Notes: generated by a model not told the origin, from the sequence alone. DNA of 64,000 bases from Phymatolithon calcareum (GCA_977006965.1 OZ345353.1:4340001-4404000); one strand, 5' to 3'; numbered from the stretch's first letter, positions 11,240 to 24,500 are shown. Translations and numbers: made by a program.

Positions 11240-14200
11240 CAGGGAATTACTTTACATCACGCGAAAAAATGTGATATTGACTCCCGGCCACTTCACGTAG
11301 CATCCGTTTGATTACTGCCTTCCTGAGACTTGGTTGATACGTGTTGGACTCGTCTCTTTGGCATCGTTTGATTGTCCAAGGGAACTCTTTCTGGGTGAGA
11401 GTTGGACATGGCTGTGTGAATTAGAAGTGAAGCTGCTCAGGAGAAGTCAAAATTGAGCCTTATTTATAAGAGAGCATATCAATTCTGCATTTAAATGACG
11501 AGCCAAAACCCCCTTGGCGACTCTTCTAATTCTAACAATGTTACAGTATCATGAGTTTTACATGAAATTGTACCATTGTGACAGGTAGTATTCTGATACA
11601 TCAGGTATTATAATCGCTATGTATGCGGCAATATTACTGAAGGAGTTCGATATCCTCGTTGAAGACAAAAGCCGAAGTAGAAGTTTACATATCCATAACG
11701 GAGGGAATTTCGATGAGCATGATCGAAGTGCTGTATATCATATGCTGGAGCTGTGCATATCATCTGTACATCGTCTCGGTCGTTGAATATCATGTTGAGC
11801 TGCATTGTGCAATCGATAAATGACACGGCAACGCTAAGACGAATCTTTGATTGAGGTGGACCTCGTGGCTCCCGATGGCTTCTCGAATTTAATGTGAGTA
11901 TGTGCATTTATGGACCACTACTATGCATAGTTGGAGAGAAAAGTGAAGTTAGAGGTTTTGAAATTCGCAAAATGGCGAATAGAGATAATTGATGAATATT
12001 CGAAGAGTTATTCTCCAATGCGTTGCCAATACAGCACGTTACGCTCATCGCACCAGCCATATCCGACGTTCCCCGATCAAGGGAAACTGCAGAATTGTCA
12101 TCGCTGTCCATTGTCGAGTGTCGTAGGAGCATTGGTTAGAGGCATCGTCCCGGTCCGATGGGGTGCACTGAAACTACTTCGACAACCTCCATCCATGGCT
12201 CTTATGATATCCATCAGCGATCCTGGAATTACCTCTAAAGCTTACTCATAATGTTACATGCGGTATTGGACATCCTCTGGAGCAAGCTTGGAATCTACTG
12301 TGAGGTTTAATTTCACTTCTACACTGGATACCATAAATCTGCTATATAGAATCAGCGAGCTAAACAGGGCTGATCGATTGACTATTACCGTTCAGTTCCT
12401 ACTGAGAGCTTCGAGAAGTGTAACCAATAATCCGTTCTTCAGATCGCCGACAAGAATAATGCCCTCGTGCTTTAATTGCATTTGCGAGTCCCCATACTTC
12501 GAAGTTAGCGAGATGAATTGTCCAATTTGACATGTCCATAAAATAGGACGCCAGGAAAAGTGATTTAAAACGGCTAAAGAAAGGGTACTGGAGCAATGGC
12601 AGTAGAGTGATGGCCTGAGTTGCGACTTTTGCCGGGTTAATATGTTCAGATCATCCGTCATTTGAAAAATTATGGAACACGACTGACTTAAATGTTTTCT
12701 ATTGCACCAGCGCAGCACAATGATCATAGTTTTGGACAAGGGAAGTAAATCCACTAACTTGGTTTTTCTAGATGCGAATAAATGTAGAATGCTTGCCTTG
12801 AATACAAGCATAGCCGATGCTTTCGTGGTTTTGTGAAACGGGCTAGTGTGACGATGCAGTGCTATACTGTAGTACTATAGTGAAGTACTTGAAGAACGTA
12901 TAAATTTATATCTTCTACCCGAAAAGGACGAAAACAAGGACCCAAAATGTGAGGCCTGTTTGATCCTCTTAGAGTCATCCGAGTATCAATATTTTTGCAT
13001 TTTCTCGGTGCTGTACTCCACAAGAGAACGATGGTACAATTTTTATACTGATTACAGCTTAAATGAGAAAACAATTGTGTCACACTCAAACCGTGATATT
13101 AAACAATTTTTGAAGAACATTGTGTCGCGAGTGGAATTGAAGGAACTTGCATCTCCCATGCGGAATTCCTTGAAACTCTAGCCTACATGCCTAGAGATCT
13201 AGAGTTTCACTTGCGGTTTGTCTTGCATCTTTCCCAAAACTGGCAGACGAAGAAGATAGTGAACCGACGATGTATTTGGTACGTCAAATTATACGCGTCT
13301 AGAGAAGCAATAGGTCGAGTTCGTGCTCCATTTCTTCTCAAGGTGCACTGGCTGCGGCGAATACTGATGATTTTCCAGTATGTTTTCCCACAACAGACGG
13401 ATGGCATTTGCACAGGAGCATCCGTACATTCGAAGAGTTGGATTACTAAGATAAGTCGCTCCCATTTGTCCGGCCCTTGTTTCTGGTACTGTACGCCCTA
13501 CTACCGTTTCATATCCAACACTAAGGGTTCGCCTTTTCGTAATATCGAAACGAGAGATACACCCTCCCCGACAGAGCTAGACACCACGAGAGAGTCATGT
13601 CATCCAACGTGATAACTTACGGTTGCTTTCGAGCATCGATTGGAGTCTCTATTGCTTCTTGAAACTAACTCTTGGTACAGTCAGTGATTTTAAGTTCCTG
13701 CTTTTCATTTACATGCTCGGACGTCGTTGCAAACGTTCTTCGTCGGATTTTGACCGTTTCTAGCTGATCTACGCCATAAGCTTTGCTACGAAACAATACA
13801 GTGAAACATTGCACTATAGAGAACTGCAAAAATTTCCTTTCTCGGTCATCAGCCCTTTGAGCGAGCTGTTGGACTCGCTATCCATTCGGCTACAAATCAT
13901 GGAAGCTGTCATATGAATACCTGATCAGATTGTCCAAGATATTCGTGGAGTAATGCATATCAGTAACTCAGAGAGACTGATTGTGGAGCGCAAGATTTAC
14001 CGCTCCGGCTGAATCATCACTTTGTCTCCAATTGATTGTCGTCAGTGTACAAGATGGCATCCGATTTCGTGTTGTTTACAGTTCTACAAGGGGATATCTC
14101 TGTCTTGGTAAAAGGACTACTGGTTGTTTCTCCTTACATCCGCTTCTCTTCTGGTCCTCTGCTTGTCATCCTTACATACCGCCGGCATCTGTGTCACGCT

Positions 14201-15829
14201 GATGGATCTCGACGGCATCCCAAAATAAGCGCGAAAATTTATGTTGTTTTTATACTTAAGGCACGTCACGGCCCCAGCCATATGCAACGTTCCCGCTCTC
14301 AGGATTACATTACACCTCAAGACATCTCATCGGGTGATTACAGCATTACTTGGACACACCTGTTGATCAATTAAGACCGCCCTCAATACTCCTGCCGGAG
14401 GTCAGATGAGGATGCTCGAGCTGATCGGTGCACGGAGCAATTTTCGCCCCTAGAGGCTGATCCGCTTAACCGTGACATTTCGCCGAGCCAAGTGGGATTC
14501 GAACCAGCGATTGATCGTATGTGGCATCATCCAGTTCTCAGTGTAAGGAAAACCACTCAACAACGCGCTGATAACCGAAGCAAGAGGGGTTCCTTTTATA
14601 TCAGAAATTCTTAGACATTCGCGTTACTGTGATTTCCTTAATTTCATTTTACCTTAGGGCTAGATCGTTTGCTATCAAAGTCTATGTAAGTGGCACCAGC
14701 CACCCCGCCTTGATAAAGAAAGCAAGCTCACCCTGAGAACAGGACCAGCCCTAGCATTGTTACTCACTATATCCAACTATCAACAAGTTTCAGTCCACAG
14801 TGATCCAGCAATCCGTCCGATCCTAGACAAATTCCACCCCATTTTAGATATAGTTTTCGAGAGGCTTCGGTTAAGTGACTGTTCACGCCGGTACACATCC
14901 GCGCCGAGGAAATCAAGATAGAACGGGGACACGGCCAGCTTGGCGGAGTTCATGCATCACTGGCTAGCAGGAGCGGCAGCACTCGGCCACAACGGCCGTT
15001 TTTCCCAATCAGCCCAGCTCCTCGGTCTGTAATCACCAACATGCCTTGTCCCTTGTGTTTGCGACCATCCTTGCATATCCCGAGTTTCGAAGATCATCTT
15101 CCGCTGGGGAGATTCCATTTCCCGATGTTTCTGTCAACTTGTGTAGTAATATGATTTGTTTTGTTTCCGCGTTTTCTTTTTTTTCAATTTCATTGCATTC
15201 ATGGCAATTACCGAGCGGTAATTACCCTAGCCTAGATTCCGGCCGACGCCGCTGATGCAGACCTGTCCTTCAGCAGCTGGACCTGCGATGGCTAAAATAA
15301 AAGCTTGAGTGCACCTTCCCATGCGAGAAGTGGGTGACCATTCTGGTGCCCAAGTTGTCGCTGGCGAGACGTGCGCGGACGCGAGCCCAGGCGGGAGTAC
15401 GAACAGTGACTCATGCTTGGATGACGGTGTGAAGAAAGCGCGGCAAGATCAGATACGATTTTATTTAGCTGTAGCAAAAGCGACCTATTGGAAAGTAAAA
15501 AAGTAATGAACTTGATGAACGGATTCCATTTCTATAGATACACCGGTTTCGCACTGGATCTTTGGTGATGAAATTCTTGTTCAGAACACGATTAATGTTT
15601 ATATTTGACTTGAAAATCATTATACGTTCACATTTACCCAAAACGTGATGAATCTCAAAATAAGATCCAAAACCTAGACGTGATAACAACGCAGACAGAA
15701 ACTTGATTTAGATTTGCCACTATCTAAAACTGGCTAAACAGGTGTAGTTTTTCGCGAAAAGATCTTTTGAGTTGCTTTTTGAGGCAAAACAATTTCGTAG
15801 AAGATGGGAAAATCAAAAAGTAAAGAATA
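11240..15829. other. 4.6 kb without a supported gene
   Basis: The longest frames (12392-12811 minus, 139 codons; 13187-13612 plus, 141 codons) have no recognisable motif and no consistent coding composition. A degenerate tRNA-like sequence at about 14480-14575 was considered and rejected. A perfect 11-bp-arm hairpin sits at 13171-13209. The text is probably eroded repeat of unknown type. Confidence 0.4.
13171..13209. repeat. Hairpin with 11-bp perfect arms
   Basis: The arms TGAAACTCTAG (13171-13181) and CTAGAGTTTCA (13199-13209) are exact reverse complements separated by 17 nt. Function is unknown. It overlaps the end of one short open frame, but nothing shows that frame is a gene. Confidence 0.6.
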
Positions 15830-17026
15830 TATTCGGGCAACGTGCCGCTGCGGCACCCAATATTACTGTAGCACAAGGTATAAACAAATATAGAAACTGG
15901 ATCGTCGCGGAGTGCTCACAGAACTGATGCATATTATCATACCACAGGGGTCTCGTGGTCATTTTAGTATTTTCTTCTTTTCCTTTCTCCATGAGTGCTT
16001 GAAGGACAAACAAATCGTGTGGTGTCACCTGAGACGCTCTGACTGCTATTAGTTATTTAGAATTGCGTGTCATGTTAATCACCTCTCCGGATGCCGTTTC
16101 CGGCCAAGAGTCCACTCCAAAATTAATTACTTGACACCTTCAATTTGACTTACTCAATGCTCACATCTACTAATTTTTGCCGTTGTGGACTTGCTTTGCC
16201 ACCCATACACTCTGCAATGTTTATCTGATTTGCATTACAGCACTGGGTGAGAGTACTTTTTCGGTGAAATGGGAAGCACAATTTTCGAATGACGATCAAG
16301 ATCCGGCTCGCCTGAAATGTTTCATTCAGCTTGTACAAGATGCTGCAGTTGGATGCAAGGTGTAAAAACAGTCGAATTGAGTAATACAAAAGCGGGAACA
16401 TCGCCCACATGAACATGTGTCCGTACTAAGGCAAAGTCACTGTAATCCCATTCTTTCTACCATTTTTCTTCGTTTTTAATACTGTTGATCTAAGTATATT
16501 CTATGTGGGCGATCTCGGTCGCCCATTGCGAAACCTGGAAATCTTGACATCCGAGCTGTACAGAAAACTACAGCTATTAGTAGAATACAATCATGTCGAT
16601 GACGGTGCCGTGATCATGTTTCTACACGAGCTCTAAAGTAATGGAGTCGAACAGAGAAACGCGGAAACAAGTTTTTTTCTGTCGCCATCATAAGTTATCA
16701 TTTCGCTGTGCCACAAACGAGGCTGTACTCAATATGCTTCGCACAGTTCATCAAATGTGTCATTGGAATATAGTTGACACTAAATCATGAATTTGATTCG
16801 TGCAATGTGTATACAGAAACTGCAGATCAATGCCGGCTGCACACAATCACTGCGAAGAGGAATGCCTCTCAATTAGACGATATTAAACCCTACCCTAGAC
16901 CACACAGTATCTCTTACAAATCTGATACAAGAGTATTACTTGAGACTGATTTAATTCTCAGGTGTTCAAGCACATATAATCCGGCGAAATCGGGCAAAAA
17001 AGAAAAGATCCGGGAGTGGGCTCGTG

Positions 17027-18556
17027 ATGGAGAGGTCTACCGACTTTTGGCCCCAAGCTATATCTGTGGTTGCATCTTTGACAGCCGCAATGAGCACGAC
17101 CGTCGCATCGCGGCTAAAAAAACACTTCCCCCTGTCCTCTCATGCATCGACGCCGCGATGGAATTTCACAATGGTTCCCCTCGTGCTCTACCTCGCCGTG
17201 TTCGTGTGCCTTCTCGTGTACGCAATGTTTTCAGTAAGAACGGGACACTTAAGTGGAACGCTCGCATTCATGGCCGCACCCTCTGTTCCTCTACATGGCT
17301 TTCTGTGGGCACTGGTTCCGCAGACGCAATATGCACAAGAAGCGCCTTCCTCAGAGGGCTATGTGACGCAGTGTTTCCGCCGCAAGCCAGCTTTTCTCCT
17401 TGTGATTACTTGGATTCCTCTCATTCTAGGAGCGATTCTGGCAGGTTTAAACAAGGCTTGGCAGGCGCTTGCGGTGCAGATCGCCACTACTTTCGCCTTC
17501 TTGGCCACAGGAACTACTCCAGAAACTTCGGTGCAAGCGCGTGAAAGTTCGTTCGGGAGAGCATCTCGCTACATGACGTTCCCCGTACCTATGACTAGGA
17601 ATGAAACAGATGCTTATACTATCGACTTGCAGCAGGAGAAGATTCTGGAGCCTATTCGTCTGGACATGGGCGGTAACGACGCTTACCTGCAGGTGAGCAT
17701 TGCAGCGACGGGTAGACTAGTGAAACGTAAGGACGATGAGAACGCGAACGAGGCTCCACACTCCTTTTATCTCGATTCCTTTGTTGAAAGGCTACCCAAA
17801 GATCGTATTGTGGAAATGACTGGTCCATTGTGGAGAACTTTGGAGGCATGCAAAACAAGACTTAGAGATCCTGCTATCGATGTTTTCCTACTGTATGGCC
17901 TGGTTTCAAGAATGGCCTACGACGCATACCGTCCTATTGGTTGTACTGCTGAAGACCGGAAAGTTTTAATCATGCTCAACTTTTATTTTTGCCGTGAGGA
18001 CCAAACAAGTGTACGAACGGAGTTTGCTGAGGCCGCGAAAAATCTTTGGGGTGCATGGACAGATGCTGGAAAGTGGCTAATTAGAAGTGAGCACTGGTCT
18101 ACGGCTTCGATGCGCGGATTCATTCGCGTCGATCTTGATATTCCGCTTGCTGAGGATATCATACAGCGGCTTTCCACAGGCGATTCAGATGCGGAAATGA
18201 AGGTTGCAGCTCTGGGTTCCGTCGTCCACTTTGTTCGGTATGTGCTCGCGCACGACGATGAACTTGCGGAAGCGGTAGTGAAGAACATTCCTTACTACCA
18301 CAACCGAATTGCGAAGGACGTCGGTCAAGGAACGAGAAACATTCCGCTGGTTTGTCGGGGAATCATCGCAAGTATGAAACGCAACGGTCTGCTCTCGGGA
18401 GATGTGCTCAGTAATTCTTGGGCTTCAACGGGTGGTGCCCTGAGATGGGGCCCAGTCGAGTACGCTCTTCTAGATCAGGCATATGCTCGAAACTCTGCGC
18501 TAGCCTATGTAGCACAGCTAGGTATTATCGTCGCCAAGACGATTTTGGAAAACTAA
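17027..18556 (+). CDS. Unrecognised multi-span membrane protein, paralogue A
   Basis: I do not recognise the family. The ATG at 17027 gives 509 residues; the open frame begins one codon earlier at a GTG. The N-terminal third has about four hydrophobic segments, near residues 48-70, 77-97, 121-141 and 144-162. The last two are joined by a short loop (LAGLNKAW), as in a helical hairpin. The remaining roughly 345 residues look soluble, with mixed charge and conserved blocks such as GLVSRMAYDAYRP and ELAEAVVKNIPYYHNRI. The C-terminus is mildly hydrophobic. The predicted location is an internal or plasma membrane with a large C-terminal domain. A paralogue of the same length lies at 35289-36818, about 78% identical by hand count with no gaps. 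That preserved frame is the main evidence that the gene is, or recently was, functional. No introns are needed. Confidence 0.75.
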   Translation: MERSTDFWPQAISVVASLTAAMSTTVASRLKKHFPLSSHASTPRWNFTMVPLVLYLAVFVCLLVYAMFSVRTGHLSGTLAFMAAPSVPLHGFLWALVPQTQYAQEAPSSEGYVTQCFRRKPAFLLVITWIPLILGAILAGLNKAWQALAVQIATTFAFLATGTTPETSVQARESSFGRASRYMTFPVPMTRNETDAYTIDLQQEKILEPIRLDMGGNDAYLQVSIAATGRLVKRKDDENANEAPHSFYLDSFVERLPKDRIVEMTGPLWRTLEACKTRLRDPAIDVFLLYGLVSRMAYDAYRPIGCTAEDRKVLIMLNFYFCREDQTSVRTEFAEAAKNLWGAWTDAGKWLIRSEHWSTASMRGFIRVDLDIPLAEDIIQRLSTGDSDAEMKVAALGSVVHFVRYVLAHDDELAEAVVKNIPYYHNRIAKDVGQGTRNIPLVCRGIIASMKRNGLLSGDVLSNSWASTGGALRWGPVEYALLDQAYARNSALAYVAQLGIIVAKTILEN

Positions 18557-19881
18557 GTGAAATTTGCTCGGCGTCGACCAAGATCATTTAAGCCGAAAAA
18601 ACCACAATCCTGAATTCCGAGGAACAAGCCGAATTAGTATATGCGATTATTATTTTCGGAATTAAGCTAGAAACGACTCTGTCTTTGTGCTATATTTGGA
18701 ACAAATCGTCTTTTACAATGAAAAACATATTTTCTTGCACTGCTGTCTAAGCCATTGCACATCGAGAAGATTCTGTGCTAGGCATCCGACTTAATGTGCG
18801 AATAGACGAGACCCGGTTCAACGAGCCATCCGTCACGAAACTTATATCTATTCTACATTAGAAGGAGAAGAAAGGTATATTTTTAATTAGAAGTTGGCAA
18901 CGCGTGTGCAGACGCACGGGGCAACTTAGCGAGTGCCAAGAGGCCATGGTTATTGTTTATTTCGGTTCCCCAGAAGTGGGTGCGAAACGATCTCGTGGGG
19001 TACACAATCTTGCACACCAGAAGAGGAGAGAGAGAGGGAGATACGAAACCGCTGCGTGGAAGAAACTTGGTACTTGTAAGAATGCGAACCGCGATTCCCA
19101 GGGCTGGTTGTCTCGAGAATTTTCTCGTAGCGCACATGCGAGTGGGACACTCGAGGTGGTGTGTGGATGGCCGTGGGTATGCGGGAATGATGGCTTGGGA
19201 GGTACAGGGCAGAGTGACACAGTGAATTGGGCGCAGATATGGAGGATCTGGCAAGAGATGGTTCATGGCAGGGGCGCGGTGAGGAAGTGTGTTTCACGGT
19301 CGCTTTCGATAGTGATTGATGGGCGGCGCGCATTTCGACCGCGCCCGCCAGTTGCCCTGAATTGGGTACTGGCACGGGATTTCCTGTTGGTGTTTTCGGT
19401 GCGCACAGGAGGTTCGTTGTTCCGGTGCGGTCGATGTGCGCTCACGCGACTGTTGCCACACCCCTGAAGAATACCGGGGCAGCTCCTCGCGTGTCGCGGT
19501 TGTGGAGTGTCTCTATTTAACCGAGGACCATGGACGCGTTAGGACGAGGAAGGGGGACCAGAAGGATCTGTTTCTACATCTGTTTATTGATCTGTGTTGG
19601 TCGGTTGGTCTGTTGCTGTTTTGAGATGGTATTGGGCTGCTCGCTCGGTTTGTGAACTCGTGGCTGTTGTTCGCGGTTGGGCTGCTTCCCAGTTTCTGTT
19701 GCTATAAGGCGCTCGCGCTGGTACGCCAGGCAAAATTGATGTATTTAGGTTTCGCCTTGAAGTCGCACGTTTGGCTTACTTACAACGCGGAGACCCGCTT
19801 AGACGGTGGTCGAATTAAATAAGACCAAAATCTTCGATAGGTCAGATGGAAGCGGCGATAGACCTTAGTTGAACTCTGGGT
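18557..19881. other. 3-prime flank of paralogue A inside the duplication
   Basis: The first 40 bp after the stop (GCGTCGACCAAGATCATTTAAG and neighbours) are nearly identical in both copies and may be 3-prime UTR. From about 18890 to 19740 the sequence is GC-rich and holds overlapping open frames on both strands, none of which stays open in the same way in copy B. I therefore call no gene there. Confidence 0.45.
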
Positions 19882-20000
19882 TTATGGTCTTCATGAGTTT
19901 CAAAAATTACATATGATACACATGAAATCTTTTTTAACACGCGTTCTGGAAAAAGCGGCTCTATTCTAGCGAATAGTCCACGGTGCATTTTTTGTATGTA

Positions 20001-20575
20001 CAGGGGTCCTCGGATTAAGGGTGCTCCATGTTAGGGGCTGATTCGGATTAAGGGTCAATTTCATCAAAATATGATATTTCTAGTGTGAACACCAGGAGTT
20101 AGTTCAGTGCCTATAAATCTCATACCTCGGATCATTGGATTTGCTGAGTTTTAAAGTTCTCGACAAAATGCCAGATAAACATTTCTGCCATGATGATAAG
20201 TTTACAGAAAAATTACGGATACTACACAAACAAACTTATTTCTGGTAAATTTTCAAGGATTGTCCATACATTTGTGCGTATGGTTGAGGAAGCATATTCG
20301 GCTACTTTGTTGTTTCAATGGAAGTAACGATTTGTATATAAATTGAACTGCTTCCAAGTGCATCAGCGTGCAGCGTGTCGAGAATTTAGCGTATATCGGA
20401 GGGGAACCTTTTAAAAGTTTACAGTCAATATTTTAATTTTTGTTGTGCACTGGTCTTAATATTTGTCTAGTTCTCCGTGCCATGTGGCTAAATTTTTCAT
20501 AGCCGTGATTAGAAATAGGGGATGATTCGGATTAAGGGTCTGTTGCAACACGAACCTTAATCCGAGGACCCCCTG
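20001..20575. mobile_element. 575-bp pogo-type MITE
   Basis: The left end CAGGGGTCCTCGGATTAAGG and the inverted right end CAGGGGGTCCTCGGATTAAG match except for one extra G. TA precedes the left end (19999-20000); CA follows the right end. A second internal copy of GATTCGGATTAAGGGTC occurs near each end (about 20040-20057 and 20524-20540), in the same orientation. There is no coding capacity. The CAGGGG...CTCGGATTAA ends and TA target suggest a pogo-like, non-autonomous element of a different family from 10822-11239. Confidence 0.75.
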
Positions 20576-21199
20576 CACTGTCAATGCTTGGTAATTGGAT
20601 CTTCGAATTTAGAATAATATTGATTTTCATAATACAAAAGGCAGCCACGGATATGATAGCCTCTTAAATGTATCTAATTTTTATGATTCTCAGAATATTC
20701 GATATCTGGATATCTTGAATGAATTAGCTACATGGCATTCATTAAGTCTCCAAAAGAATTTGAGTCCATCTCACAGTCACTGTTCTACACCCGTGTTCCT
20801 TCCACAATGGCAAAGACTCTAGGATGACTCAATTGTGTCCCATCCCAGCCATGATTTTCTAACGTAAGGGGTAATTGGGCCATCTTCTTCAAACCAGTGC
20901 TGGCAATATACTTCACTGCAGCTTATTATCGTGCGCAATGCATTGCACCGTCCTAAGAAGTACCCCGCAAGTATTGATATAACGAGGGCAACTATTTCCC
21001 GGTACTCGAAAGAGGGCTCCTAATCGATGACGCACAATTTTCCGCGCATGGTTTTAACTCTGGAAAGGAGCGACTCTTGGCAGAAACAATTGTTTTACAT
21101 TTTGGTAAGGGCGCAGTGAAGAGCGAAGAAACCACCAAATAGCGTGTGTGTTTAAACTACTCGTTTTATGAGCTTCTGGTGGAAAATAGTTCGATTTTC
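20576..21199. other. No gene seen
   Basis: AT-rich sequence with only short frames. No motif or repeat end was recognised. Confidence 0.4.
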
Positions 21200-21576
21200 G
21201 AATCACGTTGGTGGAATGTCCTCAATGTCTGTCCTTGATGATCGGCATGATAACTTGGCCTTCTTCCGTTCAAAAGGACGTCTCTCGGAACTCTGGTGTA
21301 CGATATTGGCTAGCGTGTGATAGTGGGCAAGCACGGTATCTGCAAGTATGTCGATTGCGTTCTTCAAAGCGCCAAACGGGGATTAACATGAATGAGCGGC
21401 GATGTTATCGATGTAGCGCTCTCAGGGGCCAAATGAGTACAAGCAGGGAGAATGATGGAGTTCAGGCAATGCAGCGCAATACATTTCAACCGAATTGTTC
21501 TGTCTACCTGGACAGCCGACTCAGAGCCAGCTTTACCGACGAAGTATCGTCCTCCCCAATAACCTTACATGGATAG
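21200..21576 (+). pseudogene. Possible piggyBac-like transposase fragment
   Basis: A 122-codon open frame (from 21208) contains GVRYWLACDSGQARYLQV, then GINMNER. PiggyBac-type transposases have a block of the form (K/R)YxxKxWxxCDSxxxY followed by a GERVV-like segment, and in this stretch a one-base shift would turn the text after NER into VIDVAL, as expected. An adjacent upstream frame (LDDRHDNLAFF) may be the preceding acidic block. The match is short and needs frame changes, so this is tentative. No TTAA-flanked ends were found. It could equally be chance similarity. Confidence 0.35.
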
Positions 21577-24500
21577 GGCGGAAACTGAGTGACCTCGGCG
21601 ATCTAAAAATGGCTCTGTAGAAAAAGAAAATGTGATGAGATTGGCTCAATTTTCGTTTTGCTCAACTTATTCGTCGGAGAGACTGGCTTAACCATATCGT
21701 CCGTAAGCGAGAGAAACACAAAGATTAAACAACTGACGATGGGCTTTGGATTTTTAAACTTGATTGCGACTTTGATTTTGCATAAGCAAATATAAAATCT
21801 GATGAGTGGTAAACTGCCTTCGGAAAATTTGCTCCCTACCCTTCCCTCCAATTCAATACACTAGTGCACTTTGTGTAGAGTATGATTTAAACGTCCGAGT
21901 TGTACGCACCTTGAAGTCTTCTAAAGGTGAGTGCCCAGAATCTGACCGTTTAAGTACTCCAAAGAAGCATCGGTGAGGATTGGCAAAATTGAGGGATGGC
22001 AGTGTAGAAGTAACGTGATGTTCTGAAAAAGAATCTAGGCCTGATAAGAAACACTTCTGAGTCCTAGACCTCTGCTACTTTTGCATCGTTCATTCAGCAC
22101 CTAACAGACGAGACGATTAACACCTACAAATATGTCCATATTAGTCAAATTTAGACACGAACTTCGACTGCGCTGTCTTGCTATCGATCAAAAAGGCCAA
22201 AATTCTTGCAGAATGATCACGCACGTAGAAGAAAGACTTCCGGCATCTCAGAAAGAGCTATCTCTTTGGGGAAAAAACAAGTCTCTGTTTTTCGCACCAC
22301 CCAGCCAGCTGTTGATGCCAATAATTCTCTCTGCACTGGACATGCATGCCGGTGTGTACAGAAAACGTTTCCAGAGTTTCTCTTCTGCAATCGCAGGACG
22401 TGGAAATAGGGCGTGATCAACGCCGCGACACATGCTGTCACCTCGAACAAGGCCTTGACGAAGGTTTCCGAATTCGGAAAGAACGAGGGTTTCCGAGTTG
22501 GAATTACATATCTACTACAAGACCACCTTCTCAACTGCAGCTAGTGTTTTGATTTGAAGACGGAACTGATGCACCGGTCAGGTAGGCCAGATCTCTTCTC
22601 TCACATTTGCCGGACAATATTGCAGTACTGAAAGCAACCTTTGAGAGCAAAGTGGCTTTTCCGGAGCGGAGTCGGCCACAGAAAGCGTTATAGCGCAGTG
22701 GTTCAGATTTCTCCACAAAAAACAACAAAAGTTCTCCTTCATTAGACTCAGCGCAACGCTTCGTTTCGTATAATAGTTTTCCCAGCCGATAAGAGTGCTG
22801 AGGCCAGAGTATGTTATGTTATTATTCTTTCAGTGCTGCGCCATAGTAAATGTTGAGGAGCTACGCCCTGCCTTACAGGCTTGGCTGGGTTCGAGAATTC
22901 TTTAATATCCATCGAAGCGGATAGTGCCCCATCGATGAACACCAAGGCCGTTCCGAGTGTGAAACGCAGGGCTCAAGCCGGTTTGTGCCGTACTTCTGTG
23001 TTTCAATATTCTTCAGTGTCCGTCTCATACCCTGAGACTTGAGCTGATCTCATGTGTTTGAACACTTCACCCGGATTTATTTCGGCGAACAATGGGAACG
23101 GATTTTCCACATTACCGATCAAAGTGATTCTTTGAAGAGCAAGATCTGTCTGGATTAGGGGACAGATGGACTTCGATTGCACCCTAATGTTTGACAGAAT
23201 AATGAAAGGGCGGGCACCCGTCATTGCAGATCGTAGCATATTGCGAGCCGGTCTCAATATATCCTCGCCTGGAACGATAGGAACCAGGCATGTGATTCCT
23301 GTGCTCAAACGGCTGCGGCGTGGACATCCACGGAAGACATTGGATTAGCTCAATTGCTAGAGAGAGGTATAAAGATTCATGCCTTGCGTAAAGGACGCCA
23401 GTTCTCAGAGATATCGTACATAATGTTTATTGAGAATGTGTTGGGGTTTCCAATCTGAACTTGATTGAGCCGTACTGTATGGACAATACTGCGCAAAGTT
23501 CTCACATACGCGTCAGTACTTCCCATTAACCTCCTCGCAACCAGAGCGAGCAAACTACGCCGGGCGAGCACAGCGTGCCTAGCGCACGAATGCATGAGCG
23601 TCACAATTTGAGAGTGTAGACTGGAAAATTTCTCCGAAGAAAGAGAGGAGTGTAATCATGCAAAGTGCAACAAAATGATGAACATAATATGGGAAGAAGA
23701 ACATCGCCAAAGGACGATAGCTCCGTGCCACAAGCTGTCGCGCGAAGTTTCTCGAAGTAATTAGGGAATTCATTACGCGGGGTAAAAAGAAATAGGACTA
23801 GGTCAGGATAAGACAGAACATTCCTCAACACAATCTTTCCAAAAACGATATTTGTCCCGACATGTTCTCCTCCGCGACCTTCTTCTGAGATTCAAGTAAC
23901 GACTCCATGAGACGAGGTGGATTTCAGGCATTTATCGCCTGACATACTCCGACATCTTTCATGACGAAACCTCAATTTCTCAGCGCTTGCACAGTCTGCC
24001 GTGCTCAATTACTACGCGTCTTGCAGAAACATGTCCATCCACAATGCAGCCCTCCTGAAATTCTAGTCCTCTTAAATCCTGTCTTTGAAAGCAGTACCTG
24101 TTACTCCCGTTAGAGTTCGAATCCTTTTTTCAGAAACGTTCCAGAGTAAGGCCTCTCGAGTACGGCGCCTTCGTCCAAATGGTCAGAAATATCATTCCCC
24201 AACTTTTTCCTGTTCGTTTCCATGTAGCTGCGCAATGGAGAGAACACTATAAATTTGAGAGAGACTTCTGTGTGATTTTCATCCGGACAGCAGCTCGTCG
24301 ATTGAACAAAAAACGTAGGCTCGTTGCGGAAACTTGACAATACAGCAGTTAACACCTTCCCAAAATAATAATTACGGGACTTCTTGGGATTAAGTATATA
24401 GGAACGATACAGATTGCGGTGAGTCTTTTGCTGTGACGTTTGTCAACAAGAAACCTCTTTGCTGAATGGGCTTTTCTGGGCCCCTTGCAGGCTTTCCCTT

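Larger units (their letters stand above)
15830..19881 (+). repeat. Segmental duplication, copy A (about 4.05 kb)
   Basis: This block aligns end to end, in direct orientation, with 34056-38292. It starts at the shared words TATT(C/T)GGGCAAC and ends near AGTTGAACT(C/T)TGG. It contains about 1.2 kb of upstream sequence, one intact 509-codon gene and about 1.3 kb of downstream GC-richer sequence. Non-coding parts differ by substitutions and by indels up to about 100 bp, while the gene has none. No terminal inverted repeats, LTRs or target duplications were seen at the borders, so a segmental duplication fits better than a transposon. Confidence 0.85.

Noticed and set aside
14460-14580. tRNA-like sequence on the minus strand (GGTTCGAATCCC with a GAGTGGTT A-box-like word)
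   Set aside because: The acceptor and T stems do not pair and no proper anticodon arm forms. At best it is a tRNA pseudogene or SINE trace.
16177-16365. Short ORF shared with 34464-34664 (ITALGESTFS...)
   Set aside because: The DNA is shared because of the duplication. The differences are not biased to silent sites and the ends differ.
16774-17544. 256-codon ORF overlapping paralogue A in another frame
   Set aside because: It begins at TTG and lies mostly in the 5-prime flank. The copy B equivalent is truncated at 35506, whereas the 509-codon frame is conserved in length in both copies.
24105-24130. AGTTCGAATCC followed by a T run, like a Pol III B-box and terminator
   Set aside because: There is no A-box at a suitable distance and no cloverleaf.
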